Assembly: GCF_947172395.1 (NCBI RefSeq)
Contig: NC_069104.1
Coordinates: 10,071,355-10,135,354 of the forward strand
Length of the DNA stretch: 64,000 nt
Direction of reading: 5' to 3'
Source of the DNA: Bicyclus anynana
Taxonomy: Eukaryota; Arthropoda; Insecta; Lepidoptera; Nymphalidae
Below are positions 22,901-31,137 of this stretch, piece by piece. The notes below the pieces were generated by a model. The model made no database searches, had not been told where the DNA came from, and saw only the letters and a list, made by a program, of their open reading frames with translations. Position 1 is the stretch's first letter. The number at the start of each line of letters is the position of its first letter. A program made the translations under genes and the position numbers.

Positions 22901-25900
22901 GTATGCGACAGAAGCCATCACGACATGTCACAACACGAGACGTCAGATAAATGTAAATCCGCCTTTAGATTAATATATATATATATATATTAATCTAAAG
23001 GCGGATCTGAAGACAAAAGTCTTCGAACAGTGCGTGTTGCCAGTGATGACCTATGGTTCCGAGACTTGGTCGCTAACTATGGGCCTCATAAGAAGGCTCA
23101 GAGTCACACAGCGGGCGATGGAACGAGCTATGTTAGGAGTGTCTCTACGTGATCGAATCAGAAATGAGGAGATCCGCAGAAGAACCAAAGTCACCGACAT
23201 AGCTCAACGAGTTGCGAAGCTGAAGTGGCAATGGGCGGGGCACATAGTTCGAAGAGCCGATGGACGTTGGGGTCCCAAAGTGGCGACCCCGCACTAGTAA
23301 GCGCAGTGTTGGCCGACCCCCCACTAGGTGGACCGACGACATCAAGTCGCAGGGATTCGCTGGGTGCAGGCGGCTCAGTATCGTGATGTTTGGAAGTCCC
23401 TACAAAAGGCCTATGTCCTGCAGTGGACGTCCATATCGGCTGATATGATGGTGATGATGATGATGATATATATATTATGCTTTTATTATTTATATATATG
23501 CTTTTAATAGATTGATATAAATGGTTTGTTAGCTCATTACTTACTCGTAGTTCCGAATACATTATATGTTATAGATCATATCCTTGTTGATGTTCTAAAC
23601 TCGCCATAATTTCGTCAGGTGGAAACAATAGGTGACGCATACATGGTGGTGTCAGGGTTACCGGAACGGAATGGTACTCGACACGCTTGCGAAGTGGCGC
23701 GGATGTCGCTGGCTTTGTTGGATGCGGTACGTCGGTTCAGGATCAGGCATCGACCGCTTGATCAACTGAAACTACGGATTGGATTACATTCTGGTGAGTT
23801 TCATCTAGATAGATAGATAGATAGATTCTTTATTGCGCATAACAAAAAAATGATCTCTGTCTTCGGGCGTTGGTTCGAATCTTGTCCGATGCCTGCACTT
23901 ACTTTGCAGTTATGTGCATTATGAGAAATTAAATATCACGTGTCTCAAACGGTGAAGGAAAAACATCGTGAGGAAACCTGATACCAGAGAATTATCTTAA
24001 GTCTCTGCGTGTGTGAAGTCTGCCAATCCGCATTGGGCCAGCGTGGTGGACTGTTGGCCTAACCCCTCTCATTCTGAGAGGAGACTCGAGCTCAGCAGTG
24101 AGACGAATATGGGTTGATGACGAGTTTTATCTAGATAGATAGATAGATTCTTTATTGCGCATAACAAAAAAATGATCTCTGCCTTCGGGCGTTGGTTCGA
24201 ATCTTGTCCGGAGCATGCACTTACTTTGCAGTTATGTGCATTTTGAGAAATTAAATATCACGTGTCTCAAACGGTGAAGGAAAAACATCGTAAGAAAACC
24301 TGCATACCAGAGAATTTACTTAATTTTCTACGTGTGTAGTCTGCCAATCCTCATTTGTACAGTGTAGTGGGCTATTAGCCTAACCCCTCGCATCCTGAGA
24401 GGAGACTCGTGTTCAGCAGTGAAGTGAAGTGAATATGGTTTGATAATGATAAATGATGAAAAAAACAAAATCAATAAGATTTAGCGCTGTGTCTCATGAT
24501 GCTAATAAGTAACCGGAACAAACGATTTAATTCGCTTATTGAGCACAGCGATGTTTCTCCACCAACTCCGGATTGTGAATTTCTCAGAAGAAATAAAACT
24601 CAGAGTGTATTTTATAAACCGAAGACTTGAACCAAATACCTATTGATCAACAAACTAACCACTTTAATGACGAGAAAATTTCTGGTGGCATCATTTAATA
24701 AAACCCTCGTTCATACCCACTCGTACAATTTTACACGAATACGTGCCTTCCTGGAAGTCGAGCAAATTCCCAGTGAGTGAGATTTGGGATATTTCTCTGC
24801 ACAAAGATTTTTCCGACTTCCCTGTTATTTATAACGTTTAGATAATTGACGCAGTAGGGAATTGAGTGTGGATATCGCCTCTGAAATACGCGATAAAAGC
24901 GTCTCCTTTTTTCTCTGAGCATCTATATTTTTACCATAACATTATTATAATATTTCGCACATTTTCTTCAAAGCATTCAAAGATACTTAATAAAAATGGG
25001 ATATGCAATTTAAAAGTGCCACTTTGCAACTAAACATAGTAAAGTTTGCATAAAAAATAGGACAATAGTTAATTGCTGGTGAAAGCGTACAAATAATATA
25101 GCAGTATACAATAATTAGAAATATATTTAAGTAAATAATCGATACGAAAGATTTTTTTTTCTCTCTTGTTTCTTGGTCTATCGGAGATCAGTCTCTGGAC
25201 CATAATCCGATCAAATGACTTTTTAGTATGTCGTATGTGTATGATACGAAAGATTAGATTAAAGTTATGTATATTTTAAGAAACAAAATATCACGAAACG
25301 ATGAAGGAAACCATCGAGACGAAACTTACATAATCTGATAATTTTCTGAATTTCTGCATGTGTGAAGTCTACCAATCCGCATTGGACCAGCGTTGTGGAC
25401 TATTAGCATAACTCCTCTTATTCTGGGAGGAGACTCGTGATCAACAGTAAGCCCAATAAAGGGTATTTTATAAACGATAAAAAAGTAACAAAATTAAGAA
25501 TATCAGAGTAACGAAAACTTACGTAAAACGTTGCCCATGTTCTATGTTCTTGAAAATTCTTAACGTGATTGTAAAGTTTATTCTACAATCAAAAGATCTA
25601 TTATCTGATTTACCCTCTAACTACTCATTGACCCTGTAAGACGTTTTCGTGTTCAACCATTAATTTAATTTCCTCTTAAATTGCGTAAGAGGTCGGTAGC
25701 AGTTTAATTACATTTGGTATTTGGTCTAGTTTCTTTTGGGAAAAAAATGGTCTTATGCTTTTTTCCGCGAAGTAATTAAAATTCCCTCAACACTCGTTTC
25801 ACTCTGACACCAGAGCATAAGAGTTCTGAACTCGACAGTATTAAAATTACAAATTGAATTTTGTTTATTACTCCAACAAAATCATTAAAAATATTAGTAA

Positions 25901-28900
25901 TGTTTTTGTTAATTAAAAGCTAATTCAAGTGTGCTTTTGTGTGTGTGTTTGTGTTAGAAAACGACTTACATTTTTACAATTTTTGATTCTGTAGCGATAT
26001 TTTAAATACTTGTAAAGATATTCTTACAACTCGATTACATAAGTCTTAAATTCGTCTGTTGTCTCTCCTTGTCTAACACGATACCATATATATATATATA
26101 TATAAATCGTATCGATACCATAACCGTAATATGGTATCGATACCATATATATATATATATATATATGGTATCGTGTATCGTGGTATCGTGTATATATATA
26201 TACATTTTTTACATACATATATATATTTATACATATACATATATACTTTTTTACATATATATATATATATATAGAGAGAGAGATAGAGATGAATACTGAA
26301 GAGTAATAAAATAAACTTCTACGATCTATAATGTAACCGCATTTCCAAATCCTTAAGGCCCATATGACTGGAAATATGAGTCTTAACTTCGTCTCTCACT
26401 GTCACAACACACGATAACGTAGATAGAGATGAGACCTACGAAACTCACATTATCGAGTGATATCGAAACCGGTAATGATCTTTAAAAGTGAAAAAACTTA
26501 ATATGTGAACATTTTTAAAAACTTCAGAACCATAGAAACATTATAGACGGCCATTTTTTCGCTACTGGATACGCATGTATATTCGTATCACTTTACAAAC
26601 TAATGAGGTGTGTGTATACTCCTCGGGAATGTAAATAATATATTAGCTCATGAGATTTCACCGTCCATTTTTTATGACCCTTGAATACATGCTCGATACA
26701 AAATATTTTTTATGCGAACCTTTTTATATTTAGGTACATTTCGTGAAGATGTTATTGAGAAAAAGGTTTAGGTCTTATGAAATTTAGTTTCTTTTTTCAA
26801 ATCGAAGTCTTAATTATTTGAATGTATGTAATTTTAATTCTGCAATTTCTAATATCCGCGCGTTTTCTGAATCCTAAGAAGGAAATCATGGAAGAAATAT
26901 CTACGAAGTGATAGGTACACCTTTTGTATTATTGCTTTTTCTGTACGTTATCTATATTAATAGACTTTACGATGTGTATAAAACCATTGTCTTAGTTAAC
27001 TTTCATTTATTTATAAAACGATTGAATATATTTTCTTTATTTATGGTAAAAATTTTTTGGTACTTGTTTACTTGCAGAATAAATCATACTGTTTTTGTAA
27101 ACTTCAAATTTATTTTACGTACAAGAAACATTCTGAAAAAATTTTAATTATCAAGGTAAATCGGCAAATTCAAACCAAACAGCAATTATTTTTAACAGGT
27201 CTAAAAATATTCTTACAAATTCTAAAAAAACAATATCACAAATTGAACAAAAGAAAAAGGTAGCCTACGAAAAAAATACCTATAAAAAGTGAAGGATAAA
27301 AAAGTATTATGTAAAAAGCTTTAGTTCATAAATAAAACATCGAGAGGAGGAAAGAAGATCGTTATTGTTACAGACAGGCTGTTCTTTGTGGCGAAGGAAT
27401 TTTCATCCAAATTGCAATCAACTTGTGAAATTTCACTGATAAAACGCAAATTAGGTATATTGGCTCGGTATAAAGCTCCTTTGCTTAGAATAAAAATTCC
27501 TTCTTGTTTTTGAAACACGGTAGTGTTGCAAGCAAGTTTGCTAAAGAACGTTGTTACAACCAGACATCAGTATGATTGCTTACTTTTATTTTTTTTACTC
27601 ATCACCATCATTAATTGATATCTGGAGTACTAAATTTGGTATAATAAAAGAATATTGGTTACGTTCTTCGGTTTTGAATTTTAAATATTTTTTTTTGTGA
27701 AATATGATAATAAAATATTGAAATAATATTAAAATGTTTTTAACAAACGCTTCAAACTTAGTCTCGTCGCTAGAAGTTAACTTTCAAAGTAGTATATCCA
27801 ATATTTGTCGAAGAAAGTAATACATTTTTATATTCATCAGTTATGTTAACCTTGGGTGTTTTACTTTCTTGCATATTATAATATCTTCTTACTGTTCCTC
27901 CGTATTTATATCATTTATTTATTAGGTATTTAGTCGGAGATACTGTAAGTAGACAATAGGCCTGTAGGCTATATTTCTCGAAGTTATGTCTATCCCCTTT
28001 ACCGTGAAGCAAACACAAAAATTTAATAAGATATTAACTAAAAACAAAATTAATAGAGTAAATGACAAAAAATTCTCGTACTCGTGACTACAAAAGTAGT
28101 AAACAACTTTGAGCGGTGGTTGTCATAAATAATAGTGATAGAAAACGAACTGTGACTAGGTCCTTTGATATTTTGTTCCACATTTTTGTTGATAAATAAG
28201 GTTGAAGGAAGTAACAACACAATTCGCTACTTTTTCATACGACTTCCTATGAAATATTATGAAAGTTATTCATCGTGAAAGCGTTAACATTACATATTTA
28301 ATATTCACAAAGATCATAGGAGACAACATATTCTTAAAATTAAGCCCTAGTGACCTGTACAACTTTCGTTGTTCCCTTCCATACTAGTCAAAAGGAATAC
28401 GTACCAATGGAAAGCAGCATTTCTAAAAGACAAAAATGGTCGGCTTTCATCTTCACACAAAAAGTAAAATTAGTTATTTTATGTAATGATAATAAACATT
28501 GTAAAGAGTGATGATTTTAAAAGAGAATCTTGTGGTTTATTTCCGACTATTCCCAGCAGAATACCTTCGAAACCGGTGGTAGAGTCTGTACAAATAAATA
28601 CCTAAGTCAAAGTGGATGTTTCAAAACTGATTGTAAATTAAACCTACTAGAAATTATTGAATTTTGATTTTGATTTATTCAGGTCCATGTGTGGCTGGTG
28701 TTGTTGGCTTGAAGATGCCGCGATACTGCCTGTTCGGAGATACGGTGAACACAGCTTCAAGGATGGAATCCAATGGTGAAGCATTGAAAATACACGTTTC
28801 ACCGACGACGAAGGCGTTGCTCGACACCTTCGGGACATTCAAGCTGGAATGTCGAGGAGAAGTAGCAATGAAGGTAGGTCAACATTTAATTGCATAAGTG

Positions 28901-29737
28901 TAAGAGATATTGGAACTGTTCTTTATTGACTACTGGTGATGTCACTCAAGCTGCAAGCGTATAAAGAGACTGATTTGCATGATCCACAAAATGGTCCCAC
29001 AGTTGGATATATTTAATTCTGTAGGGATATTCGAAAAACACTGTCCTGAGCTATTTGCATCTAACTACTGAAAAATACTCATAGAAAAATGTAGTGTATT
29101 TAGGTGTAGTAACTAAATTGCTTTTTTGTTATAGGGTAAAGGAGTTCTAGTCACGTATTGGTTATTAGGAGAAATAATAGATCCAAACGCTCCAAAGGAG
29201 AAGGCACCATTAGTGAAATTACAAAGTCAATCTAAAAACAGCGGTTCGCTATCGCATCTAACGCCATTCAGGCAACGACTGGATCATGGATCAAGATCAT
29301 CCAGCAGACGTGGCTCAGGGGTCATTTTCCAAAAGCAACCAGATGTAACGAAATTGGAAAAAGAAGCTCAACCAATTTTGCAGCTCATAAAGATGCAGCG
29401 ACAACATTCCGATCCAACTGAACCTGTGTCGAACGGTGTGACGGATGTTGAAGAATTCGATAAAGATACATTATCCAATTCAATATCACTGAACGTAAAC
29501 TCAGTCAATCACAACAATGTAATGTCTGGACAACCTAAAGTCAAACTTAAGGATTGTCAGATGAATTCCATTGGAAATCACAAAGCGAATAAGATAGGTA
29601 ATAACAATTGGATACCCAAGTTACCAACCGCAAGTTCCTTTGATAACGGCGCTAGGAAAGTTAATGAGTGTCTCAAAGACTATAGTAGTGTACCATTATT
29701 GTCTAAAGCTGATAAACCAAATGATTCAATTGTTTAA
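10781..29737 (+). CDS. Receptor-type guanylyl cyclase (natriuretic-peptide-receptor-like), 3' portion, 10 exons
   Basis: Membrane receptors of this family make cGMP from GTP when a peptide or other ligand binds the ectodomain. Ten GT-AG exons (10781-10904, 12105-12431, 14118-14277, 16983-17141, 17572-17737, 19738-19887, 21447-21639, 23619-23793, 28683-28873, 29135-29737) join without a phase conflict into 748 codons plus stop. Residues are numbered from the first complete codon here. Kinase-homology domain ~45-310: VAIKK lysine near 72, DFG 183-185, APE 209-211; the HRD aspartate is replaced (SHGALKSSN), as expected for a pseudokinase. Signalling coiled helix ~312-362. Cyclase domain ~363-560: metal aspartates 388 (YFSDIVGF) and 432 (ETIGDAYM), guanine-selecting Glu428 and Cys500, and the NTASR motif with Arg511. 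The tail 561-748 is Ser/Asn-rich. Ectodomain and membrane segment are missing (5' partial). Gyc76C- or Gyc32E-like is possible, but I cannot assign an orthologue. Confidence 0.95.
12105..12431 (+). CDS. Guanylyl cyclase receptor exon b (kinase-homology N-lobe)
   Basis: 109 codons, phase 0 at both ends, acceptor ATTTTCAG and donor GTAAGC. It encodes GCRVAIKKVDKQ (the beta-3 lysine), HDHLARFYGACVDPP, LLTEYCPKGSLQDILEN and DWMFKVSLMHDIVK. These are close to invariant blocks of receptor guanylyl cyclases. The open frame continues upstream to 12018, but the splice junction at 12104/12105 fits both the family alignment and the phase of exon a. Confidence 0.95.
12520..12650 (+). repeat. Dispersed repeat with GCAAAGGCGGTCTTATCGCT
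   Basis: TTATTTCATACAAAAAATAAG...GCGCAAAGGCGGTCTTATCG...CAGACAACCTTC is a pattern frequent in lepidopteran introns; class unknown. Confidence 0.45.
12651..13030. mobile_element. Long hairpin MITE M5 in intron b
   Basis: Left arm AATTAAAAACGGCTTCAAAG...TAACGTTA...ACTACTTTCCAAAATT (12651-12810) is repeated inverted at ~12893-13030 (AATTTTGGAAAGTAATTAGG...CTTTGAAGCCGTTTTTAATT). The arms are ~140-165 bp with scattered mismatches. Non-coding. Confidence 0.8.
13225..13391 (+). repeat. SINE-A 3' half
   Basis: Starts at AGACCGCCAAGCGATTTATC and ends AGGCTAACTTGTAGAGAATA plus A-rich tail; the head is missing. Confidence 0.8.
13686..14117 (+). repeat. Duplicated splice-acceptor segments upstream of exon c
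   Basis: The real acceptor plus exon start, TGTTTCACCAG|GGAATGCACTATCTG, has diverged copies at 14058-14089 (49 bp earlier, AG at 14067-14068), 13732-13758 (AG at 13740-13741) and 13689-13715 (AG decayed). In the exon b reading phase every copy reads ...(T)A(C/T)-TAT/TTT-CTA/TTG-TAG and stops after about five codons. Confidence 0.85.
14118..14277 (+). CDS. Guanylyl cyclase receptor exon c (pseudokinase catalytic loop and DFG)
   Basis: 53 codons plus one base; acceptor TTTCACCAG, donor GTAAGT at 14278. It encodes GMHYLHSSDIKSHGALKSSN and ITDFGLNALR. Gly replaces the catalytic-loop Asp, so the domain should be a regulatory pseudokinase. The acceptor and the first exon bases are duplicated several times just upstream (see the repeat at 13686-14117). 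Confidence 0.95.
14286..16290 (+). other. Intron c, unremarkable portion
   Basis: AT-rich intron sequence; I recognise no exon, RNA gene or transposase. A weak internal repeat GTAGCATGGGCTGACAAACT at 15535 resembles the flank of the minisatellite at 32228. Confidence 0.4.
16299..16752 (-). repeat. SINE-B split by a ~255-bp insertion
   Basis: The 3' two-thirds lies at 16299-16460 (minus strand) and a head piece CACCCTCCGGAATCGGAGGT at 16718-16752. The sequence between (16461-16715) is unrelated and should be a later insertion or a rearrangement. Confidence 0.65.
16775..16945 (-). repeat. Fragment of the 'GGACGCC' tail family
   Basis: ACACTAATATTATACAAGTG start and TTTGGATGGAATTTGGAATA middle, in the orientation opposite to 57206-57390. 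Confidence 0.5.
16983..17141 (+). CDS. Guanylyl cyclase receptor exon d (APE and C-lobe)
   Basis: The first two bases complete the split Arg codon of exon c, then MLWTAPELLRMAEPPPEGTQ and DVYSFGIIMHEIVNRQGAFW. It ends in phase 1 before GTCAGT at 17142, a weaker donor than its neighbours. A repeat-derived sequence begins about 12 bp into the following intron. Confidence 0.94.
17154..17285 (+). repeat. Dispersed repeat, same family as 899-1056, beside exon d donor
   Basis: AAGTCAAAATCAAAATTAAT at the start and CGGTTCCGAAGAGCTTCATC at the end; diverged. It begins about 12 bp after the GTCAGT donor of exon d. Confidence 0.5.
17572..17737 (+). CDS. Guanylyl cyclase receptor exon e (end of kinase-homology domain)
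   Basis: The acceptor ends at 17571 and the donor GTAATT starts at 17738. It encodes IIDAVIGSCLRPNTTYNRSC, EADDAAELMRRCWAEDPTER and PDFGHIKGAVRRLNK. The exon ends two bases into the final Lys codon. If the intron is retained, the next codon is TAA, so the protein would stop exactly at the end of the pseudokinase. Confidence 0.94.
17845..18200 (+). repeat. Element X, copy 1 (in intron e)
   Basis: About 320 bp match 43581-43934: GGCGTTCGAGCCGTCCA, GGGAAGAGTGACTTG, CACTCAAGGTCATTCTCTGC, GGGTCTTATTTTGGTTACAG and the end TGAGTCTGCTAAA. The 5' limit is uncertain. Class unknown. Confidence 0.75.
18201..19737 (+). other. Intron e, remainder
   Basis: AT-rich intron sequence; no repeat family or exon recognised by eye. 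Confidence 0.4.
19738..19887 (+). CDS. Guanylyl cyclase receptor exon f (signalling helix / dimerisation)
   Basis: One base completes Lys312, then SQESSNILDNLLSRMEQYAN, NLESLVSERTQDYLEEKKKC and EELLYQLLP, the conserved coiled helix joining the pseudokinase to the cyclase domain in receptor guanylyl cyclases. Acceptor ATTTCAG, donor GTAAGT at 19888. Confidence 0.95.
19906..20313. mobile_element. MITE M3, copy 2 (best preserved)
   Basis: Termini TACAGGGTGCTTGAAAGTAT and GGGAAATACTCCCTAGCACT CTGTA are inverted repeats of ~31 bp. It starts 18 bp after the exon f donor at 19888. Confidence 0.85.
20320..21100 (+). other. Intron f, unremarkable portion
   Basis: AT-rich; one open stretch (20453-20686) has no family resemblance and I do not treat it as a gene. 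Confidence 0.4.
21116..21196 (+). pseudogene. Short RTE reverse-transcriptase tail fragment
   Basis: GAGCCGATGGAAATTAGGGT and GTGTTGGTCGACCCCCTACT match the 3' part of the copies at 23230-23330 and 56080-56150. Confidence 0.6.
21239..21382 (+). repeat. 72-bp tandem duplication
   Basis: Two units from TTTTTGCATCTATGAAGTGC through CATCTGATCAGTATCAGATG, at 21239-21310 and 21311-21382, with few differences. It lies just before cyclase exon g. Confidence 0.88.
21447..21639 (+). CDS. Guanylyl cyclase receptor exon g (cyclase domain, first metal site)
   Basis: It starts with one base completing the split Lys362 codon, followed by 64 codons including SVASQLINGQ, FEQVTIYFSDIVGFTALSAT and VVDLLNDLYTCFDSIVENYD. 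The Asp in YFSDIVGF is the first metal ligand. Acceptor CCTTAG, donor GTAAGG at 21640, phase 0 at the end. Confidence 0.96.
21746..22060 (+). repeat. SINE-A, full length
   Basis: GACGGCCTCCGTGGCGCAGT head with a deletion before box B (GGGTTCGATCCC), complete body, and tail GTAAAGAATAAAAAAAAA. Confidence 0.88.
22477..22523. repeat. Hairpin with perfect 15-bp stem
   Basis: ATTATCACTCTAACC pairs with GGTTAGAGTGATAAT, extended by GCAC/GTGC with a one-base bulge; short GC-rich loop. Confidence 0.75.
22830..23005. mobile_element. MITE M1 copy 2 ending in a perfect 48-bp palindrome
   Basis: The M1 body is 22830-22967. The segment 22958-23005 (TCCGCCTTTAGATTAATATA + mirror) is a perfect palindrome of two M1 ends around (TA)n, and RTE sequence follows directly. 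Confidence 0.8.
23006..23475 (+). pseudogene. RTE-type reverse transcriptase C-terminal remnant
   Basis: Encodes TKVFEQCVLPVMTYGSETWS, ERAMLGVSLRDRIRNEEIRR and KLKWQWAGHIVRRADGRWGP, then (after a frame disruption near 23295) RSVGRPPTRWTDDIKS. It ends in TGGTGATGATGATGATGAT. A 5'-truncated non-LTR insertion in intron g with no polymerase core. Confidence 0.85.
23619..23793 (+). CDS. Guanylyl cyclase receptor exon h (second metal site and guanine-specifying Glu)
   Basis: It begins VETIGDAYMVVSGLPERNG, where Glu selects guanine and Asp is the second metal ligand, and continues HACEVARMSLALLDAVRRF and LKLRIGLHSG. It ends one base into the Gly codon before GTGAGT at 23794. A 326-bp tandem duplication carrying GATA repeats and a SINE starts within the donor region. 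Confidence 0.96.
23796..24447 (+). repeat. 326-bp tandem duplication with GATA repeats and SINE-B at the exon h donor
   Basis: Unit 1 (23796-24121) and unit 2 (24122-24447) each hold GAGTTT(C/T)ATCTAG, (GATA)n, TTCTTTATTGCGCATAACAA and a SINE-B lacking box A. The unit starts two bases into the GTGAGT donor, so unit 2 carries a copy of the donor's distal bases without the GT. Confidence 0.88.
25268..25462 (+). repeat. SINE-B, 5'-truncated and diverged
   Basis: AAATATCACGAAACGATGAA...TCTACCAATCCGCATTGGAC...GGAGGAGACTCGTGATCAAC. Confidence 0.7.
26078..26280. repeat. (TA)n microsatellite with nested palindromes
   Basis: CACGATACCATATATATA recurs inverted as TATATATGGTATCGTG around GGTATCGATACC; followed by (TATA)n and (GA)n. 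Prone to hairpins and to assembly error. Confidence 0.85.
28549..28678 (-). repeat. Dispersed repeat, same family as 899-1056, abutting exon i acceptor
   Basis: On the minus strand it reads through CTACCACCGGTTTCGAAGG to the AAATCAAAATCAAAA terminus. Its plus-strand T-rich end (TTTTGATTTTGATTT) runs directly into ATTCAG, the splice acceptor of cyclase exon i. Confidence 0.6.
28683..28873 (+). CDS. Guanylyl cyclase receptor exon i (cyclase core, guanine-specifying Cys)
   Basis: Two bases complete Gly485, then PCVAGVVGLKMPRYCLFGDT and VNTASRMESNGEALKIHVSP. Cys500 fixes GTP specificity; Asn507 and Arg511 are the catalytic pair. The acceptor ATTTATTCAG is abutted by a repeat on its 5' side. Donor GTAGGT at 28874, phase 0. 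Confidence 0.96.
29135..29737 (+). CDS. Guanylyl cyclase receptor terminal exon (end of cyclase domain and long C-tail)
   Basis: 200 codons plus TAA. GKGVLVTYWLLGE closes the cyclase domain; the remaining ~180 residues are Ser-, Asn- and Lys-rich with a basic Ser/Arg patch (SRSSSRRGSG), probably disordered and cytoplasmic. The last residues are NDSIV. S-x-V at a free C terminus fits a class I PDZ ligand, which is an inference. Acceptor TTGTTATAG ends at 29134. Confidence 0.92.
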   Translation, partial: GKGVLVTYWLLGEIIDPNAPKEKAPLVKLQSQSKNSGSLSHLTPFRQRLDHGSRSSSRRGSGVIFQKQPDVTKLEKEAQPILQLIKMQRQHSDPTEPVSNGVTDVEEFDKDTLSNSISLNVNSVNHNNVMSGQPKVKLKDCQMNSIGNHKANKIGNNNWIPKLPTASSFDNGARKVNECLKDYSSVPLLSKADKPNDSIV

Positions 29738-30203
29738 ATTATAAAATTTGTACTTAAAAAGATTCTACTTTTTTTAGAAAGTATATGTCACCTATGTTTA
29801 ATATGCTAAATTATAGTTATTGATGTTCTGTTAAGCTGTTAACCTTTTGAAATTAAAACTGAACGTGTAATAGACATAGTTATATGTGAATCAATGGCCC
29901 TCTAAATATTTATATAGACTAATATATTCCTCAACTTAACGTAAGCAACTTTATTAGTATTTTTAAATGTTAGTACCTATTAGGCAATTTGATATATGAT
30001 ATCTCTATACTTTGTTGTGTAAATACTGTTTCTATAATGTGAGTTAGTGAGTTCCATACAGCTTTTGTCAACACAAATCTAACGTTTTCTTTGGATATGT
30101 GTACCTATCTTTCCGCAGCTTTTGCGGATAAAAGTAAAATAATGAGGTTAAGTGTGTTATTAATAAACTATTTGCATTTGCGTAGAAATTGTGTATAGTG
30201 TTG

Positions 30204-30209
30204 AATAAA
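30204..30209 (+). terminator. Candidate polyadenylation signal AATAAA (proximal)
   Basis: Canonical hexamer 467 bp after the cyclase stop codon, in AT-rich sequence. Such hexamers arise often by chance here, so use is uncertain. Confidence 0.3.
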
Positions 30210-31060
30210 TGTAACTACGTTCAATCGATAAACAAGTGTAAGAATTCCCTAAAAATTATTAAAATGATCTAGTAATCTATATCATGGACGATATTTTTAT
30301 ATAACAAAAGTGAACTGCTATTCATGTGATATTATAAAATTGTTTTGAACCCATATTATTTATTTAGGTACGCGTAACTAACCCATATTCAAATAATATC
30401 ATGAGATACCCACATTAAAAAAAAAATGTAGGTATGCCATTAAATTTTCATTTTAGTATTTTTTTTATTACGTCTAAAGGCGAATTGACGCTTAATTGCA
30501 ATCTTACGTTGTTAAATGACAATCAATGATGTTCGAAAAAGACGGGTAGATAGCGCAAGTAGCACGTGAAAACTATGCTAATTAGCAAACCTGAACTCAG
30601 TCACCGTCATCGTGCAATAGACAACGCTGCTGAAATAGTTTTTGTGTGAGTTGTAAACATCAAATGTGGTTTATGTAACCTATCATTGGTGATAATGCCT
30701 AATGATATAATAGTAGGGCTCTTAGAGAAACGGCAGAAATCATTCAAGTTTTCAAGTTATAACCTCTAATCTTTTCTATACCAAATTATACGGAACAGAT
30801 ACGAATACTAGTTATACAGAAACCTGTTAGTACCTATACAAATTACCAACAATTCTCTCTATTATTTCCAACTTATTAAATTTGCTATTGAATATAAATT
30901 TTATAAAATTAGAATCGTTAATAATGAATGTGACAAATGTACTTAATTTATAATATCTAGGTATATTTTATGTAACTGTTGATTGCACTTTTTAACTTTT
31001 GTAGAGTTCTTAGATAACTATTGGATAGAAGCAGGCGTTACTTTGCGGAAGTTCATCATG

Positions 31061-31137
31061 ATTATATAATGATTTATTTATTTTGCTATCATCGACTTTT
31101 CGCGGATGATAGCAAAATAAATAAATCATTATATAAT
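31061..31137. repeat. Perfect hairpin, 33-bp arms, 11-nt loop
   Basis: 31061-31093 (ATTATATAATGATTTATTTA...) is exactly reverse-complementary to 31105-31137, with loop GACTTTTCGCG. It lies 1.3 kb after the cyclase stop codon. Confidence 0.95.

Larger units (their letters stand above)
24480..28545 (+). other. Intron h interior
   Basis: About 4 kb of AT-rich intron. It contains a 5'-truncated SINE-B (25268-25462) and a TA-rich palindromic microsatellite (26078-26280). I recognise no exon or RNA gene; open stretches near 26908-27263 are low-complexity AT-rich sequence. Confidence 0.4.

Noticed and set aside
23145..23562. Minus-strand frames opposite the RTE remnant
   Set aside because: They are shadows of the plus-strand reverse-transcriptase tail, which carries the conserved peptide.
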